Origin: an uncultured Oscillospiraceae bacterium
Lineage (GTDB): Bacteria; Bacillota; Clostridia; Oscillospirales; Acutalibacteraceae
Direction of reading: 5' to 3'
Assembly: GCA_900543305.1 (NCBI GenBank)
Contig: UQQZ01000017.1
Location: 1-38,569 of the forward strand
Length of the DNA stretch: 38,569 nt
Positions within the stretch are counted from its first letter, which is position 1. Each line of letters opens with the position of its first letter. The notes beneath the pieces were generated by a model. The model had not been told where the DNA came from. It did not search any database and was given only the letters and a program-made list of their open reading frames with translations. Below, in pieces: positions 14,490 through 24,064 of this stretch. Both the position numbers and the translations under genes were made by a program.

Positions 14490-14909
14490 ATGTTGACTGG
14501 CGAGTATCAACATAATATGGATTTAAAGGGGCGCGTGACTGTGCCCTCCAAGTTCCGTGAAGACCTGGGCGATACGTTTTATGTGTGCAAAGGTCTGGAC
14601 GGATGTCTTTTCCTGCTCTCTCGCGCCCAGTGGGACAAGTTGGTGGAGAAGGTTTCCGCCATTCCCCTTGCCCAAGGCAAAGGCATTCAGCGCTACTTCT
14701 TTTCCGGTGCCGCAGAAGTGGAGCCGGACAAGCAAGGGCGGATCCTCATTCCCCAGAACCTGCGGGAACACGCGGGGTTGGAAAAGGATGTGACCGTCAT
14801 TGGCGCAGCGGTGCGGGCGGAGATCTGGGACACGGCCCGGTGGAACGCATACAACCAGAGCCAGACCGACGAGACCATCGAGATGGCCATGAATCTGCTG
14901 GATTTTTAA
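14490..14909 (+). CDS. mraZ: Transcriptional regulator MraZ
   Basis: First gene of the dcw cluster; a DNA-binding protein with two AbrB-like SpoVT domains that forms octamer/dodecamer rings and represses its own operon. The 139 residues show two copies of the family motif: EYQHNMDLKGRVTVPSKFR near residue 5 and EVEPDKQGRILIPQNLRE near residue 75. The proposed operator at 14381-14445 lies directly upstream, after a good promoter. rsmH starts 29 bp downstream. Confidence 0.96.
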   Translation: MLTGEYQHNMDLKGRVTVPSKFREDLGDTFYVCKGLDGCLFLLSRAQWDKLVEKVSAIPLAQGKGIQRYFFSGAAEVEPDKQGRILIPQNLREHAGLEKDVTVIGAAVRAEIWDTARWNAYNQSQTDETIEMAMNLLDF

Positions 14910-14938
14910 CCCGGCGGAGAAGGGACGGAAAACGCGGC

Positions 14939-15865
14939 ATGGAGTTCCATCACAAGCCAGTATTATTTGAAGAAACCATAGAATCCCTGGCCATCCGGCC
15001 GGAGGGAATTTACATTGACGGGACCATGGGTGGAGGCGGCCATTCGGAGGCCATTCTGCAAAGACTGACCACGGGAAAGCTGCTCTCCATCGATCAAGAT
15101 CCGGACGCCATTGTGGCGGCAGGGGAACGGCTGAAAAAATATCCCCAATCCATTCGGGTCCGTGGGAATTTCTCCCAGATGGAAGAGATTGCCCAAACCC
15201 AAGGAATCGATTCCGTAGACGGAGTGCTGTTGGATATCGGGGTGTCCTCTTATCAATTGGATACGCCGGAGCGGGGTTTTTCCTACCATCATGACGCCCC
15301 CCTGGATATGCGCATGAGCAAGGACGGCCCCTCGGCTCGGGATCTGGTCAACAACCTGGGAGAAGAGGAGCTGGCAGATATCCTGTTCCGATACGGAGAG
15401 GAACGCAGCGCCCGGCGCATTGCCCGAGGCATCCGAGAAGCCCGGGAAAAAGCTCCCATCGAAACCACCGTCCAGTTGGCAGAAATTGTGAAGGCCTCTG
15501 TGCCTGCGGCAGTGCGCCGTGGGGAAGGCCATCCGGCCAGGAAAACGTTCCAGGCCCTGCGGATTGCGGTCAACGGAGAATTGGACCGGTTGGAGGAAGG
15601 ATTGAAAGCGGGATTTTCCCTGCTAAGGCCTGGCGGTAGATTGGCTGTGATTACCTTTCATTCTTTGGAAGACAGAATTGTCAAACGGCAAATGCAGGAC
15701 TGGTGTCAAGGGTGCATCTGTCCGAAGGATTTTCCCGTTTGCGTGTGTGGCAGAAAGCCTCAAGGAAAATTGATTTATAAAAAGGGGTTGGCCCCTTCCG
15801 AAAAAGAGGTGGCGGAAAACCCTCGGGCGCGAAGCGCGCGGCTGCGGGTGATTGAGAAGCTCTGA
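14939..15865 (+). CDS. rsmH: 16S rRNA (cytosine-1402-N4) methyltransferase RsmH
   Basis: Methylates C1402 at the ribosomal P site. The 308 residues match the usual 310. The start MEFHHKPVLFEETIESL is the family N-terminus; the frame stays open upstream to 14585, but that part overlaps mraZ and is not family sequence. Motifs include YIDGTMGGGGHSEAIL for SAM, LLDIGVSSYQLDTPERGFS, DAPLDMRM, GEGHPARKTFQALRIAVN and AVITFHSLEDRIVK. The C-terminal part has a Cys set (WCQGCICP and FPVCVCGRKP), common in Firmicute homologues. Confidence 0.96.
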   Translation: MEFHHKPVLFEETIESLAIRPEGIYIDGTMGGGGHSEAILQRLTTGKLLSIDQDPDAIVAAGERLKKYPQSIRVRGNFSQMEEIAQTQGIDSVDGVLLDIGVSSYQLDTPERGFSYHHDAPLDMRMSKDGPSARDLVNNLGEEELADILFRYGEERSARRIARGIREAREKAPIETTVQLAEIVKASVPAAVRRGEGHPARKTFQALRIAVNGELDRLEEGLKAGFSLLRPGGRLAVITFHSLEDRIVKRQMQDWCQGCICPKDFPVCVCGRKPQGKLIYKKGLAPSEKEVAENPRARSARLRVIEKL

Positions 15866-15933
15866 AGAGAGCGGTAATCATTAAAAAAGGGCGTTTCAAA
15901 GAAAGCGTTTTTGGCAACAGAAAGGATTAGAAT

Positions 15934-16458
15934 ATGGCAAGAGTGACATCGGAAGCATATGATCTGTCCCAGTGGGAGGAGCGGGTAGCCGCCTCTCTGC
16001 CGGAACGGGAAACGCGGGAAGAGCGGGAGAAAAAACATCAGAAAAAAGTGGTGGAACTCCCTCAGAAGGAACTTCGGAAAAACGCGAAAGTCAAGCGTCA
16101 TCCCCTGAGGATGGTTGCCACGACCTTGTGTTTTGGAGTGATCCTTGCGACGGTAACCACCATGGTATACAACCAGGTTCAGCTGACGGAACTGACCGAA
16201 CAGATCAATGTGGCCTCCCAGGACCTGCAGGAGGCGGAAAGCTTGGAGATCCAGCTGAACATGGAGGCGTCCCAGGAGATGAACGGGGCCCAGGTGGAGC
16301 AATACGCCACCAATGAGCTGGGAATGAGCAAAGTGACCAGCGGCCAAGTGACCTATGTGGGTTCTTCCCAACAGGACGCGGGAACGGTGGTTCGGGAATC
16401 TTCTCAAGGCTCCCTGTTGGACCAGATCTGGTCCGTCATTCAGTCTTGGTTTAACTGA
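15934..16458 (+). CDS. ftsL: FtsL-like septum protein
   Basis: Bitopic division protein, expected to join FtsQ/DivIB and DivIC and hold FtsW and the septal PBP at the division site. The 174 residues have a charged cytoplasmic N-terminus (1-58), one membrane helix near 59-80 (MVATTLCFGVILATVTTMVY) and a periplasmic coiled coil (VQLTELTEQINVASQDLQEA) ending with YATNELGMSK, the usual DivIC/FtsL C-cap. AAAGGATTAGAAT precedes the ATG. Residues 9-17 read YDLSQWEER, matched by YDLSAWETR in FtsQ of the same cluster. Sequence conservation in this family is low, so the FtsL assignment rests mainly on position between rsmH and the PBP gene and on topology. Confidence 0.85.
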   Translation: MARVTSEAYDLSQWEERVAASLPERETREEREKKHQKKVVELPQKELRKNAKVKRHPLRMVATTLCFGVILATVTTMVYNQVQLTELTEQINVASQDLQEAESLEIQLNMEASQEMNGAQVEQYATNELGMSKVTSGQVTYVGSSQQDAGTVVRESSQGSLLDQIWSVIQSWFN

Positions 16459-16820
16459 GATCGTTTCGAAAGATTATTTTTGCCCTTCCACGGGAAGGGC
16501 GTTACTATGGGGTTTACGATACAGAAATACGGATGGGCCCGCAAGATGCTCCTCTGGGAACATTGCGGATGCTTGTCCCTTCGGGGGCATGGTCCCCGGA
16601 ACGGCAAAGGGATGCGGCCCACGGAAAACGCGGGCCGCGTTTGTTTGCATGGTCAGGCGAAATGTGCTATACTTTTCCCATCGGAGGGGATGGGGCCCGG
16701 GGTATAATGGAGACCGCCGGGGAATAGAGATAGTGCGAGCCGTAATTTTTAGCGAGAGGGAGGAGAGCCAAGAGGAATCTTGACTCTCATTTTGCTGCCG
16801 GGTAGAACGAAGCTTTTAAA
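16459..16820. other. 362-bp gap between ftsL and the PBP gene
   Basis: It contains a perfect hairpin GCCCTTCC/GGAAGGGC (16482-16500) without a T-tract, a second GC-rich fold near 16580-16601, a hairpin GCGGCCC/GGGCCGC (16614-16638) followed by GTTTGTTT (a possible terminator), then the promoter at 16645-16673. An open frame of 66 codons at 16507-16707 has a GAAGGG upstream but overlaps the hairpin and promoter and has no recognisable features, so I do not call it. Confidence 0.5.
16645..16673 (+). promoter_or_regulatory. Internal dcw promoter before the PBP gene
   Basis: TTGCAT (16645-16650), 17-bp spacer, TATACT (16668-16673) preceded by TGC (extended -10). It would separate pbp-mraY-ftsW-murG expression from mraZ-rsmH-ftsL. 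Confidence 0.75.
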
Positions 16821-19139
16821 ATGACAGGCGGTGAAGACGGTTTGGCAAAAGGAACGACAGAACGCATGTGGAAAAAGGCCATGGGCCTGGGAGCTGCCCT
16901 GGTGATTTTAGGATTTGGCGCGGTGGTGATCAGCTTGATCCGCTGGCAAATTGTCCGGGGAGAAGAGCTGAGCAACGCGGCTTTGGATCAGAGCTTGCAG
17001 AGCACCACGCTGAACGCCATGCGGGGCAACATTTACGATACCACAGGAAAGGTGCTGGCCCAAAGTGCCAGTGTGTGGACGGTGGTCTTGGAACCGGCCT
17101 ATTTGGGGGATGAGACCATCTACGATGACCCGGATCAAGTGCGGCATACCATCGCAGCGGGCCTTGCCCCTATTTTGGATATGTCGGAAGAGGAGATCTA
17201 CGAAAAGACCCAAGGAAACTCCTACTTTGTCTACTTGAAACGTCAGGTAGAAAACGATGTGCGGGACGAGATCAACCAGTTTCTGGAGGAAAACGAGATT
17301 TCCTCCGGCGTGCGGTTGATCGATGACTATAAGCGTTACTATCCCTACGGGGAAGTGGCGTCCACGGTGCTGGGCTTTACAGGTACCGACGGCCAAGGTC
17401 TGGAAGGTCTGGAGCTCCAATACGATACGGAACTGCGGGGCACATCGGGACGGCTGATCGCGTCCAAAAACGCGGTGGGCACGGATATGCCCTTTGAATA
17501 CGAACAATATGTGGAAGCTGAAGACGGCTATAATCTGGTGTTGACTCTGGACGAAACGGTTCAAAGCGTGCTGGAAAAATATCTGGCCGAAGGGGAAGAG
17601 CAGTTCATGGTCAAAAACGGCGCTGTCGCCGTGATGATGAACGTGGATACAGGAGCGATTTTGGGCCTGGCCACCACCCCCAGTTACGATCCCAACGATC
17701 CTTTTACCGTAAAGGACGAAGATCTGTTGGCTTCCATAGATGCCCTGCCCGAGGACGAGCAGGATGAAGCATATAACGAAGCCCTGCTTAAACAGTGGCG
17801 GAACAAGGCTGTAACCGACACCTACTACCCCGGCTCTGTGTTCAAAATGTGCACCTATGCCATGGGTCTGGAGGAAGGTGTGGTAGATGAGAACAGCACC
17901 TTTACCTGCACGGGCAACATGCCTGTGACAGGCGTAGAGCGGGGCATCAACTGCTGGAAGACCAGCGGTCACGGGCTGGAGACCTTCCGGGAAGGCCTGT
18001 ACAATTCTTGCAACCCCTGGGCCATCCACATTGGAGAGCTGTTGGGGCCGGATACCTTTGCCAAGTACCGGGAAGCTTTCGGTTTTACCGAGAGCACCGG
18101 AATCGATTTGCCCGGTGAATCCCCCACGCTGTATCACAGTCTGGAAGAACTGCAGAATACGCCTTCCGACTTGGCGGTGGAAGCCTTCGGACAGAACTTC
18201 AGTATCACCCCCATTCACATGATCACCGCTGCGGCGGCCATTGCCAATGGCGGGTACCTGGTCACCCCTCATGTGGTGGACCGGATTGAGGACCAGGACG
18301 GGAACATTGTGAAAACCACCGACACCGGTTACCGGCGGCAGGTGGTATCCCAGGAAACTTGTGATGTGATCATCGACATCATGCGTCAGAATGTGGAAGA
18401 GGGTACGGCCACCGGTGGTTATGTGGCAGGCTATCGGATTTGCGGCAAGACGGGTACCTCGGAGAAGGTGGCCCAGCACAACGAAGATCCTTCCAAGCCC
18501 ATGGAGTACATTGCCTCCTATTGCGGCTTCGCTCCTGCGGAAGATCCCCAGTACGCATTGCTGGTGTTCTTTGACGAACCGGATGACGACAACAATGGCG
18601 GATACAACGGCGGCAACGCTGTGGCAGGTCCCTATTTTGCCAAGATGATGGAAGAGCTTCTGCCCTACTTGGGAGTGGAAGCCCAGTACAGCGAAGAGGA
18701 ATATCAGGCTCTGGATACCTTGGCTCCCACCGTGGTGGGGATGACCCTGGAGCAGGCCTATGCGGAACTGGAAGAAGCAGGACTTTCCTACTCGGTGATC
18801 GGGGACGAAAGCGACACCTCCATCCAGGTGACGGCCCAGGTGCCTGCCGAGGGGACTGCGGTTCCCAAGGACGGCAAGGTGGTGCTTTACACCAACGGGT
18901 ACGATGAGGAATCCACCTATGTGGAAGTGCCCAACTTCTCCGGATACACGGTGGCGGACGCCAATTATGTGGCTGGACTCAACCAGCTGCAGATCAGTGT
19001 CAGCGGGTCCGCATCCAGTACGGCCACTGTCACAGCCCAGAACATTGCGGCGGGCGAAAAGGTGCAGGTGGGTTCTGTAATCACCTTGACCTTTGTGGAC
19101 AGTGCCAACAGTGAAGATTACGGGGTAGCCACAGGATAA
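16821..19139 (+). CDS. Class B penicillin-binding protein with PASTA domains (FtsI/SpoVD type)
   Basis: Septal or spore-cortex peptidoglycan transpeptidase, 772 residues. A short cytoplasmic stretch precedes one membrane anchor (about 22-42). The dimerisation domain has MRGNIYDTTGKVLAQSA and GLEGLELQYDTELRG. The catalytic domain holds the active Ser in YYPGSVFK (S339, K342), SCN (396-398) and KTG (543-545, GKTGTSEK). Two C-terminal PASTA repeats follow (about 634-697 and 703-765: APTVVGMTLEQAYAELEEAG and VEVPNFSGYTVADANY). FtsI-like and SpoVD-like members cannot be separated from sequence alone. The start is uncertain: ATG 16821 lacks a good Shine-Dalgarno; TTG 16842 or ATG 16866 are alternatives that keep the membrane anchor. 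Confidence 0.93.
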   Translation: MTGGEDGLAKGTTERMWKKAMGLGAALVILGFGAVVISLIRWQIVRGEELSNAALDQSLQSTTLNAMRGNIYDTTGKVLAQSASVWTVVLEPAYLGDETIYDDPDQVRHTIAAGLAPILDMSEEEIYEKTQGNSYFVYLKRQVENDVRDEINQFLEENEISSGVRLIDDYKRYYPYGEVASTVLGFTGTDGQGLEGLELQYDTELRGTSGRLIASKNAVGTDMPFEYEQYVEAEDGYNLVLTLDETVQSVLEKYLAEGEEQFMVKNGAVAVMMNVDTGAILGLATTPSYDPNDPFTVKDEDLLASIDALPEDEQDEAYNEALLKQWRNKAVTDTYYPGSVFKMCTYAMGLEEGVVDENSTFTCTGNMPVTGVERGINCWKTSGHGLETFREGLYNSCNPWAIHIGELLGPDTFAKYREAFGFTESTGIDLPGESPTLYHSLEELQNTPSDLAVEAFGQNFSITPIHMITAAAAIANGGYLVTPHVVDRIEDQDGNIVKTTDTGYRRQVVSQETCDVIIDIMRQNVEEGTATGGYVAGYRICGKTGTSEKVAQHNEDPSKPMEYIASYCGFAPAEDPQYALLVFFDEPDDDNNGGYNGGNAVAGPYFAKMMEELLPYLGVEAQYSEEEYQALDTLAPTVVGMTLEQAYAELEEAGLSYSVIGDESDTSIQVTAQVPAEGTAVPKDGKVVLYTNGYDEESTYVEVPNFSGYTVADANYVAGLNQLQISVSGSASSTATVTAQNIAAGEKVQVGSVITLTFVDSANSEDYGVATG

Positions 19140-19190
19140 AGGGCCGGTTGGCCAAAAATGGAATAGACGAGTTTAAGAGGGGTTTGGAAA

Positions 19191-20192
19191 ATGAACAGTG
19201 TCTTGTACTTGCTGGTTTCGGTCATAGCGTTCGCCATCACGGCCCTGATGGGGAAATGGATGATCCCGTTTTTGCACAAGTTAAAATTCGGCCAGACGAT
19301 CCGGGAAGTGGGACCCAGCTGGCACAAGAACAAGCAGGGAACTCCCACCATGGGCGGCCTGATGTTTATTTTGGGCATTGGGGTAGCCATGATCGTGTGC
19401 CTGCCCATCTTCTATTCCCTTGGCCTGGGAGAAACCCTTTTGATGAAAGTCAAAGTGTTCGCCGGCCTGGGAATGGCGGTGGCCTTTGGGGCAATCGGGT
19501 TCATGGACGACTATATCAGCATCTTGAAAAAGCGGAATCTGGGATTGACAGAGCGTCAGAAGCTGGTGCTGCAATTTGCTGTGGCAGCGGCCTACCTGAT
19601 TTCCGTCGGCGTGACCGGGTCCGGTACAGGCACCACCATCCCCTTTGTGGGTCACATTGACCTGGGCTACTTCTACTATCCTTTGGCGGCGATTCTAATT
19701 GTGGGAATTGTAAACGCGGTGAACTTTACGGATGGCATTGACGGCTTGAACACTACGGTGTCCTTCTTCGCCTATCTGGCTTTGTCCCTGTGTGCGGGGC
19801 TTTTGTCCATGACCGGCTTGACCGCCTTGGGCCTGGCCTCTGCCGCTGCATGCATCGGGTTCTTGATTTGGAATTTCCACCCGGCGAAGGTGTTCATGGG
19901 AGATACGGGATCTCTGTTCATGGGAGGCATGGTCTGCGCCTTGGCTTTTGGCATGGACCTTCCCATTCTCCTGCTGCCGGTAGGTATTGTGTATATCTGC
20001 GAGATTGTTTCCGTGGTGCTGCAAGTGTCCTATTTTAAAGCAACTCACGGCAAGCGTCTGTTTAAAATGTCCCCCATTCACCATCACTTTGAGATGTGTG
20101 GATGGAGCGAGGTGAAAATCTGCGGCGTATTCGGATTTGTCTCTCTGTTGGGAGGCGCGGTAGCGCTGCTTTGCGTAGCCTTTGGCGTGTGA
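19191..20192 (+). CDS. mraY: Phospho-MurNAc-pentapeptide transferase MraY
   Basis: Integral membrane enzyme moving phospho-MurNAc-pentapeptide onto undecaprenyl phosphate to make lipid I. The 333 residues carry about ten hydrophobic helices. Catalytic and signature motifs: KNKQGTPTMGGLMF, the Asp pair in GFMDDYISI, NFTDGIDGLN, FMGDTGSLFMGG and the histidine run SPIHHHFEMCGW. In most dcw clusters murE and murF precede and murD follows mraY; here it lies directly between the PBP and ftsW genes. Confidence 0.97.
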   Translation: MNSVLYLLVSVIAFAITALMGKWMIPFLHKLKFGQTIREVGPSWHKNKQGTPTMGGLMFILGIGVAMIVCLPIFYSLGLGETLLMKVKVFAGLGMAVAFGAIGFMDDYISILKKRNLGLTERQKLVLQFAVAAAYLISVGVTGSGTGTTIPFVGHIDLGYFYYPLAAILIVGIVNAVNFTDGIDGLNTTVSFFAYLALSLCAGLLSMTGLTALGLASAAACIGFLIWNFHPAKVFMGDTGSLFMGGMVCALAFGMDLPILLLPVGIVYICEIVSVVLQVSYFKATHGKRLFKMSPIHHHFEMCGWSEVKICGVFGFVSLLGGAVALLCVAFGV

Positions 20193-20289
20193 TTTTTGGA
20201 AAAGATCTTCGGGAGGCGTTTGGAAGCTCTCTCAAAGGGAAAGACTAAAAAACGATTTGTGATCCTATGGAAGGAAAGGAGGAATGCGT

Positions 20290-21558
20290 ATGGCAACAGC
20301 GGGAAGAACGGCCCGTGGACTGCAGCGGGTTCCCAGCTATATGCCGCCCCGGCCGCCTGTGGTGGAGGAACCGGCTCCAAAAAAGGAGCGCCAGAAAAAG
20401 CGCCGCCCGGTGAAGTACCGGTTGTTCAGTTTGGGGGCGGGCATGGATATGCCCCTGTTTATCTTTATCATGGTGCTGTTGGCCATTGGACTGGTGATGC
20501 TTTTTTCCGCCAGCTATGCTTACTCCTACTACACGGAGAACGGAAACAGTTACGTCTATATTTTAAACCAAGCCCGTTACGCGGTTTTGGGTGTGATTGC
20601 CATGCTGGTGATCTCCACCTTTGACTATCACCGGTTTCACCAGTTGGCAGTGGTAATTTTTGGGATCTCTGTGTTTTTCCTGCTGCTGATCCCTCTGTTT
20701 CGGGCGGTGGGCCTTCATTCTCTGGTTCCCAACCAGGGAGACGCTTACCGGTGGCTGCAATTTGGCCCCATTGGATTTCAGCCTTCGGAAATTGCCAAAT
20801 TTGCTTTGATCGTCATGTTTGCCCATATGATTTCCCAGAACGCGGACCGGATGAACACCTTCCGTTATGGGGTGCTGCCTTTCGTGCTGGTGCTGGGAAC
20901 CCTGGGCGGATTGATCGTTATCGAGAACCACCTGTCTGCCACTTTGATTATCTTGATGCTGGGGGCCATCCTCATGTTTGTGGGCGGCACCAGGGTCCGC
21001 TGGTTTGTGATCGGCGGCGCAGGGGTGGCGGTTCTGTTGGCCATTATGCTGCTGACCCGGGAGAATTACCAGATTGGCCGTATTCTGGGATGGCTCAATC
21101 CCTTTGACCCGCCGGAGGGCGTGGATACCTGGCAGACCCGCCAGTCCCTGTACGCCATTGGGTCCGGTGGATTGCTGGGCGTGGGGCTGGGCCAATCCAG
21201 ACAAAAGTACCTTTGGCTCCCTGAGCCTCAAAATGACTTTATCTTTGCCATCGTGTGCGAGGAGCTGGGCCTGGTAGGGGCTCTGGTGATCATCATCCTC
21301 TTCGCCATGCTCATTTGGCGGGGACTGTATGTGTCCATTCACGCCAAAGACAGATTCGGCATGTTTTTAGGGCTGGGCATCACTTTTTTGGTAGGGATCC
21401 AGGCAATCTTAAATATTTGCGTGGTGACCAATACCATTCCCAATACAGGCATTAGCTTACCCTTCTTCAGCTATGGAGGCACCGCCCTTCTGATGCTGTT
21501 GGGGGAGATGGGCGTGCTGCTGAATATCTCCCGCAGTTCCAATGTGGAGAAGACCTAA
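20290..21558 (+). CDS. ftsW: FtsW/SpoVE-type lipid II polymerase
   Basis: SEDS-family membrane glycosyltransferase that polymerises lipid II at the septum with its partner class B PBP, encoded two genes upstream. The 422 residues carry about ten membrane helices. Motifs: LFSASYAYSYY in helix 1, GPIGFQPSEIAKFALI (family signature with Glu-Lys), GLGQSRQKYLWLPEPQNDFIF holding the catalytic Asp loop, and NTGISLPFFSYGGTALL. A basic, proline-rich cytoplasmic extension of about 45 residues precedes helix 1. ATG 20290 is chosen because AGGAGG lies 7 nt upstream; ATG 20284 is too close. In spore formers spoVE and ftsW are hard to tell apart, but the position favours ftsW or a dual role. Confidence 0.93.
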   Translation: MATAGRTARGLQRVPSYMPPRPPVVEEPAPKKERQKKRRPVKYRLFSLGAGMDMPLFIFIMVLLAIGLVMLFSASYAYSYYTENGNSYVYILNQARYAVLGVIAMLVISTFDYHRFHQLAVVIFGISVFFLLLIPLFRAVGLHSLVPNQGDAYRWLQFGPIGFQPSEIAKFALIVMFAHMISQNADRMNTFRYGVLPFVLVLGTLGGLIVIENHLSATLIILMLGAILMFVGGTRVRWFVIGGAGVAVLLAIMLLTRENYQIGRILGWLNPFDPPEGVDTWQTRQSLYAIGSGGLLGVGLGQSRQKYLWLPEPQNDFIFAIVCEELGLVGALVIIILFAMLIWRGLYVSIHAKDRFGMFLGLGITFLVGIQAILNICVVTNTIPNTGISLPFFSYGGTALLMLLGEMGVLLNISRSSNVEKT

Positions 21559-21587
21559 AAACTCTTGGAAGAAAGGAACGGGAAGCG

Positions 21588-22706
21588 ATGAAAGTTCTGT
21601 TTACCGGCGGCGGTACGGCGGGGCATATCAACCCTGCGCTGGCTGCGGCGGGCTACCTGCAGAAAAAGGAGCCGGATGTGGAAATCCTCTATGTGGGCAA
21701 CCAGGGGGGCATGGAAGAGCGGCTGGGACCTCAGGCGGGGTATGAGATCCGCACCGTGCACATTTCCGGATTTCAGCGGAAGCTGACGCCCAAAAACCTG
21801 GTGCGCAACGCCCAGACGGTGGTTCGGATGTTCACAGCCACAGAGGAATCCAAAAAGATCCTCAAGGAGTTTGCCCCGGACGTGTGTGTGGGGACAGGCG
21901 GCTATGTAAGCGGTCCGGTGATCCGAGAGGCTGCAAAGCTGGGGATACCCTGTGTAGTCCACGAGTCCAACGCCTATCCCGGAGTGACCATCCGGATGCT
22001 GGCCAAGTATGTGAAAACGGTGATGCTGGCGGTTCCCGACGCCAAAAAATACTTTGACTCCTCCGTCAACTGCGTGGTCACCGGCAATCCGGTGCGCGGA
22101 GAAGTGCTGGCTGCCCAACGGGAGGCCTCTCGGAAGGAGCTGGGCCTGGACGACCGGCCGGTGGTGCTGTCTTTTGGAGGAAGCCTGGGAGCCTCTGCCC
22201 TGAATAAAGCGGCGGCCTACATGTTGGCCCAGAGCGCCAAAGAGGGCAAGTACCAACATATCCACGGCTACGGAACTCACGATGAGAAGTTCCTTCAGGA
22301 AGTGCAGGAGTATGGGCTGGATCTCAAGACCGCTCCTCAGATTCGCCTGCTGGAATACATCGACAACATGCCTCAATGTCTGTCCGCAGCTGACCTGGTA
22401 ATCGGCCGGGCGGGAGCCATGACTTTGACGGAGATTGAAGCCAAGTCCAAGGCTTCTATCCTGATTCCCTCCCCCAACGTGGCAGAGAACCACCAGTTCC
22501 ACAACGCTATGGCGCTGGTGCGCCGGGGAGCGGCGGAGATCATCGAAGAGAAGGACTTGACCGGGGAAGTGTTGTGGGAGAAAGTTCAGACCGTCTTGTC
22601 CGACCCGGAACGTTTGGCTTCTCTGGGAGAAAATGCGGGAAAGATGGAAATTCTTGACGCCAACGAACGGATTTACCGAGTGATCAAAGCAGCGGCAGGA
22701 AAGTAA
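21588..22706 (+). CDS. murG: UDP-GlcNAc : lipid I transferase MurG
   Basis: Peripheral membrane GT-B glycosyltransferase making lipid II at the inner face of the membrane. The 372 residues begin KVLFTGGGTAGHINPALA, the nucleotide/lipid loop; GTGGYVSGPVI, LSFGGSLGASALN and GRAGAMTLTEIEA (UDP-GlcNAc site) follow, and PSPNVAENHQFHNA closes the donor pocket. GAAAGGAACGGGAAGCG precedes the ATG; the ftsW stop is 29 bp upstream. Confidence 0.97.
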   Translation: MKVLFTGGGTAGHINPALAAAGYLQKKEPDVEILYVGNQGGMEERLGPQAGYEIRTVHISGFQRKLTPKNLVRNAQTVVRMFTATEESKKILKEFAPDVCVGTGGYVSGPVIREAAKLGIPCVVHESNAYPGVTIRMLAKYVKTVMLAVPDAKKYFDSSVNCVVTGNPVRGEVLAAQREASRKELGLDDRPVVLSFGGSLGASALNKAAAYMLAQSAKEGKYQHIHGYGTHDEKFLQEVQEYGLDLKTAPQIRLLEYIDNMPQCLSAADLVIGRAGAMTLTEIEAKSKASILIPSPNVAENHQFHNAMALVRRGAAEIIEEKDLTGEVLWEKVQTVLSDPERLASLGENAGKMEILDANERIYRVIKAAAGK

Positions 22707-22771
22707 CCCTTTCACCCTTCGGGGGAACGCCTCATAGTATGCAGTATGCTAAATTGGGTGAGGTGTTCTCT

Positions 22772-24019
22772 ATGATCGTCATTGATGGCCCCGCCGAGCT
22801 TGGCGGGGAAGTCCGGGTACAGGGAGCGAAAAACAGCACCCTGCCCTTGCTGGCGGCCTCAGTGCTCTGCAAGGGACAGACGGTGCTTCACAACTGCCCA
22901 CGGCTTTCGGACGTGGATACAGCGGTGCGGATCCTGGAGCATTTGGGATGCAGGTGCACTTGGGAGGGCAGCGATCTGGTGGTGGAAAACAGCATGACCT
23001 GTTGTGAGATCCCGCCGGATCTCATGCGGGGAATGCGCTCCTCTATTGTCTTCCTGGGAGCCATTGTATCCCGGTGCGGGGAGGCAAAGCTGTGTTTCCC
23101 GGGAGGCTGCGAGCTGGGACCAAGACCGATTGACCTGCACATTGCTTCCTTAAAGAAGCTGGGGGTAGAGATCCAGGAGACAGGGGGATATCTCCATTGT
23201 CGGGCGCCGGAAGGAATCCAAGGGACTTATGTTTCCCTATCCTTTCCCAGTGTAGGGGCAACGGAGAATCTGATCCTGGCTGCGGTGTGTTCCAAGGGGA
23301 CTACTGTAATTGCCAATGCAGCTCGGGAACCGGAAATTGCGGATTTGACCGCCTACTTAAACCGTTGTGGAGGCAGAATCTACGGCGCGGGAGACAGCTG
23401 TGTGATCGTGGACGGGGTCAAGGAGCTGTACGGCTGCGAACATACGGTAATGCCCGACCGGATTGTGTCCGCCACCTATATGGCGGCAGCGGCGGTGACT
23501 GGAGGGAACATCACCTTGCGGGACGTGGACAATACCCACATTCTCCCCATGCTGTCTCCCTTCGAGGAATCCGGCTGCGAAGTCCGTCAGTTGGGAGGAG
23601 CCCTGAATATCATGGCTCCCAGGCGGCTGAATGCCGTCCGCCACATCCGCACCATGCCCTACCCCGGATTTCCCACCGACGCTCAGCCTGTGGTGATGGC
23701 CATGGCTGCCGTAGGGCGGGGCACCAGTATCTTCGTGGAAAACATATTCGAAAACCGCTATAAACATGCCGAGGAATTGCAGCGGATGGGCGCCAAAATC
23801 AAAGTGGAAGGCAAAGTGGCCATTGTAGAGGGTGTGGAACGGCTTCAAGGGGCTCCGGTGATGTCTTACGACTTGCGAGGCGGAGCTGCCCTGGTGGTGG
23901 CAGGTTTGGCCGCTCAAGGGCGCACCCAGGTCAGTGGCACCGAGTACATCCGCCGGGGGTATGAAGATCTGCCGGGCAATTTGGCAGCTTTGGGTGCCAG
24001 AATTCGGGAAGTGGAATAA
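22772..24019 (+). CDS. murA: UDP-GlcNAc enolpyruvyl transferase MurA
   Basis: First committed step of peptidoglycan synthesis: transfers enolpyruvate from PEP to UDP-GlcNAc. The 415 residues begin MIVIDGPAELGGEVRVQGAK; the conserved Lys-Asn (20-21) follows. The catalytic loop RCGEAKLCFPGGCELGPRP keeps the active Cys (about residue 113), so fosfomycin sensitivity of this enzyme is expected. MPDRIVSATYMAA and YPGFPTDAQPVVMA are further signatures. The start at 22772 has GTGAGGTG upstream; an upstream in-frame ATG at 22739 lacks one. Many Firmicutes have a second murA elsewhere. Confidence 0.96.
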   Translation: MIVIDGPAELGGEVRVQGAKNSTLPLLAASVLCKGQTVLHNCPRLSDVDTAVRILEHLGCRCTWEGSDLVVENSMTCCEIPPDLMRGMRSSIVFLGAIVSRCGEAKLCFPGGCELGPRPIDLHIASLKKLGVEIQETGGYLHCRAPEGIQGTYVSLSFPSVGATENLILAAVCSKGTTVIANAAREPEIADLTAYLNRCGGRIYGAGDSCVIVDGVKELYGCEHTVMPDRIVSATYMAAAAVTGGNITLRDVDNTHILPMLSPFEESGCEVRQLGGALNIMAPRRLNAVRHIRTMPYPGFPTDAQPVVMAMAAVGRGTSIFVENIFENRYKHAEELQRMGAKIKVEGKVAIVEGVERLQGAPVMSYDLRGGAALVVAGLAAQGRTQVSGTEYIRRGYEDLPGNLAALGARIREVE

Positions 24020-24064
24020 CACGTTCCGGGAAAGAAACAGGAAATGGGAAAGGAGGGAACGCCG

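Noticed and set aside
14585..14938. Upstream extension of rsmH through the mraZ gene
   Set aside because: The extra residues overlap mraZ in another frame and do not resemble RsmH; the family start is at 14939.
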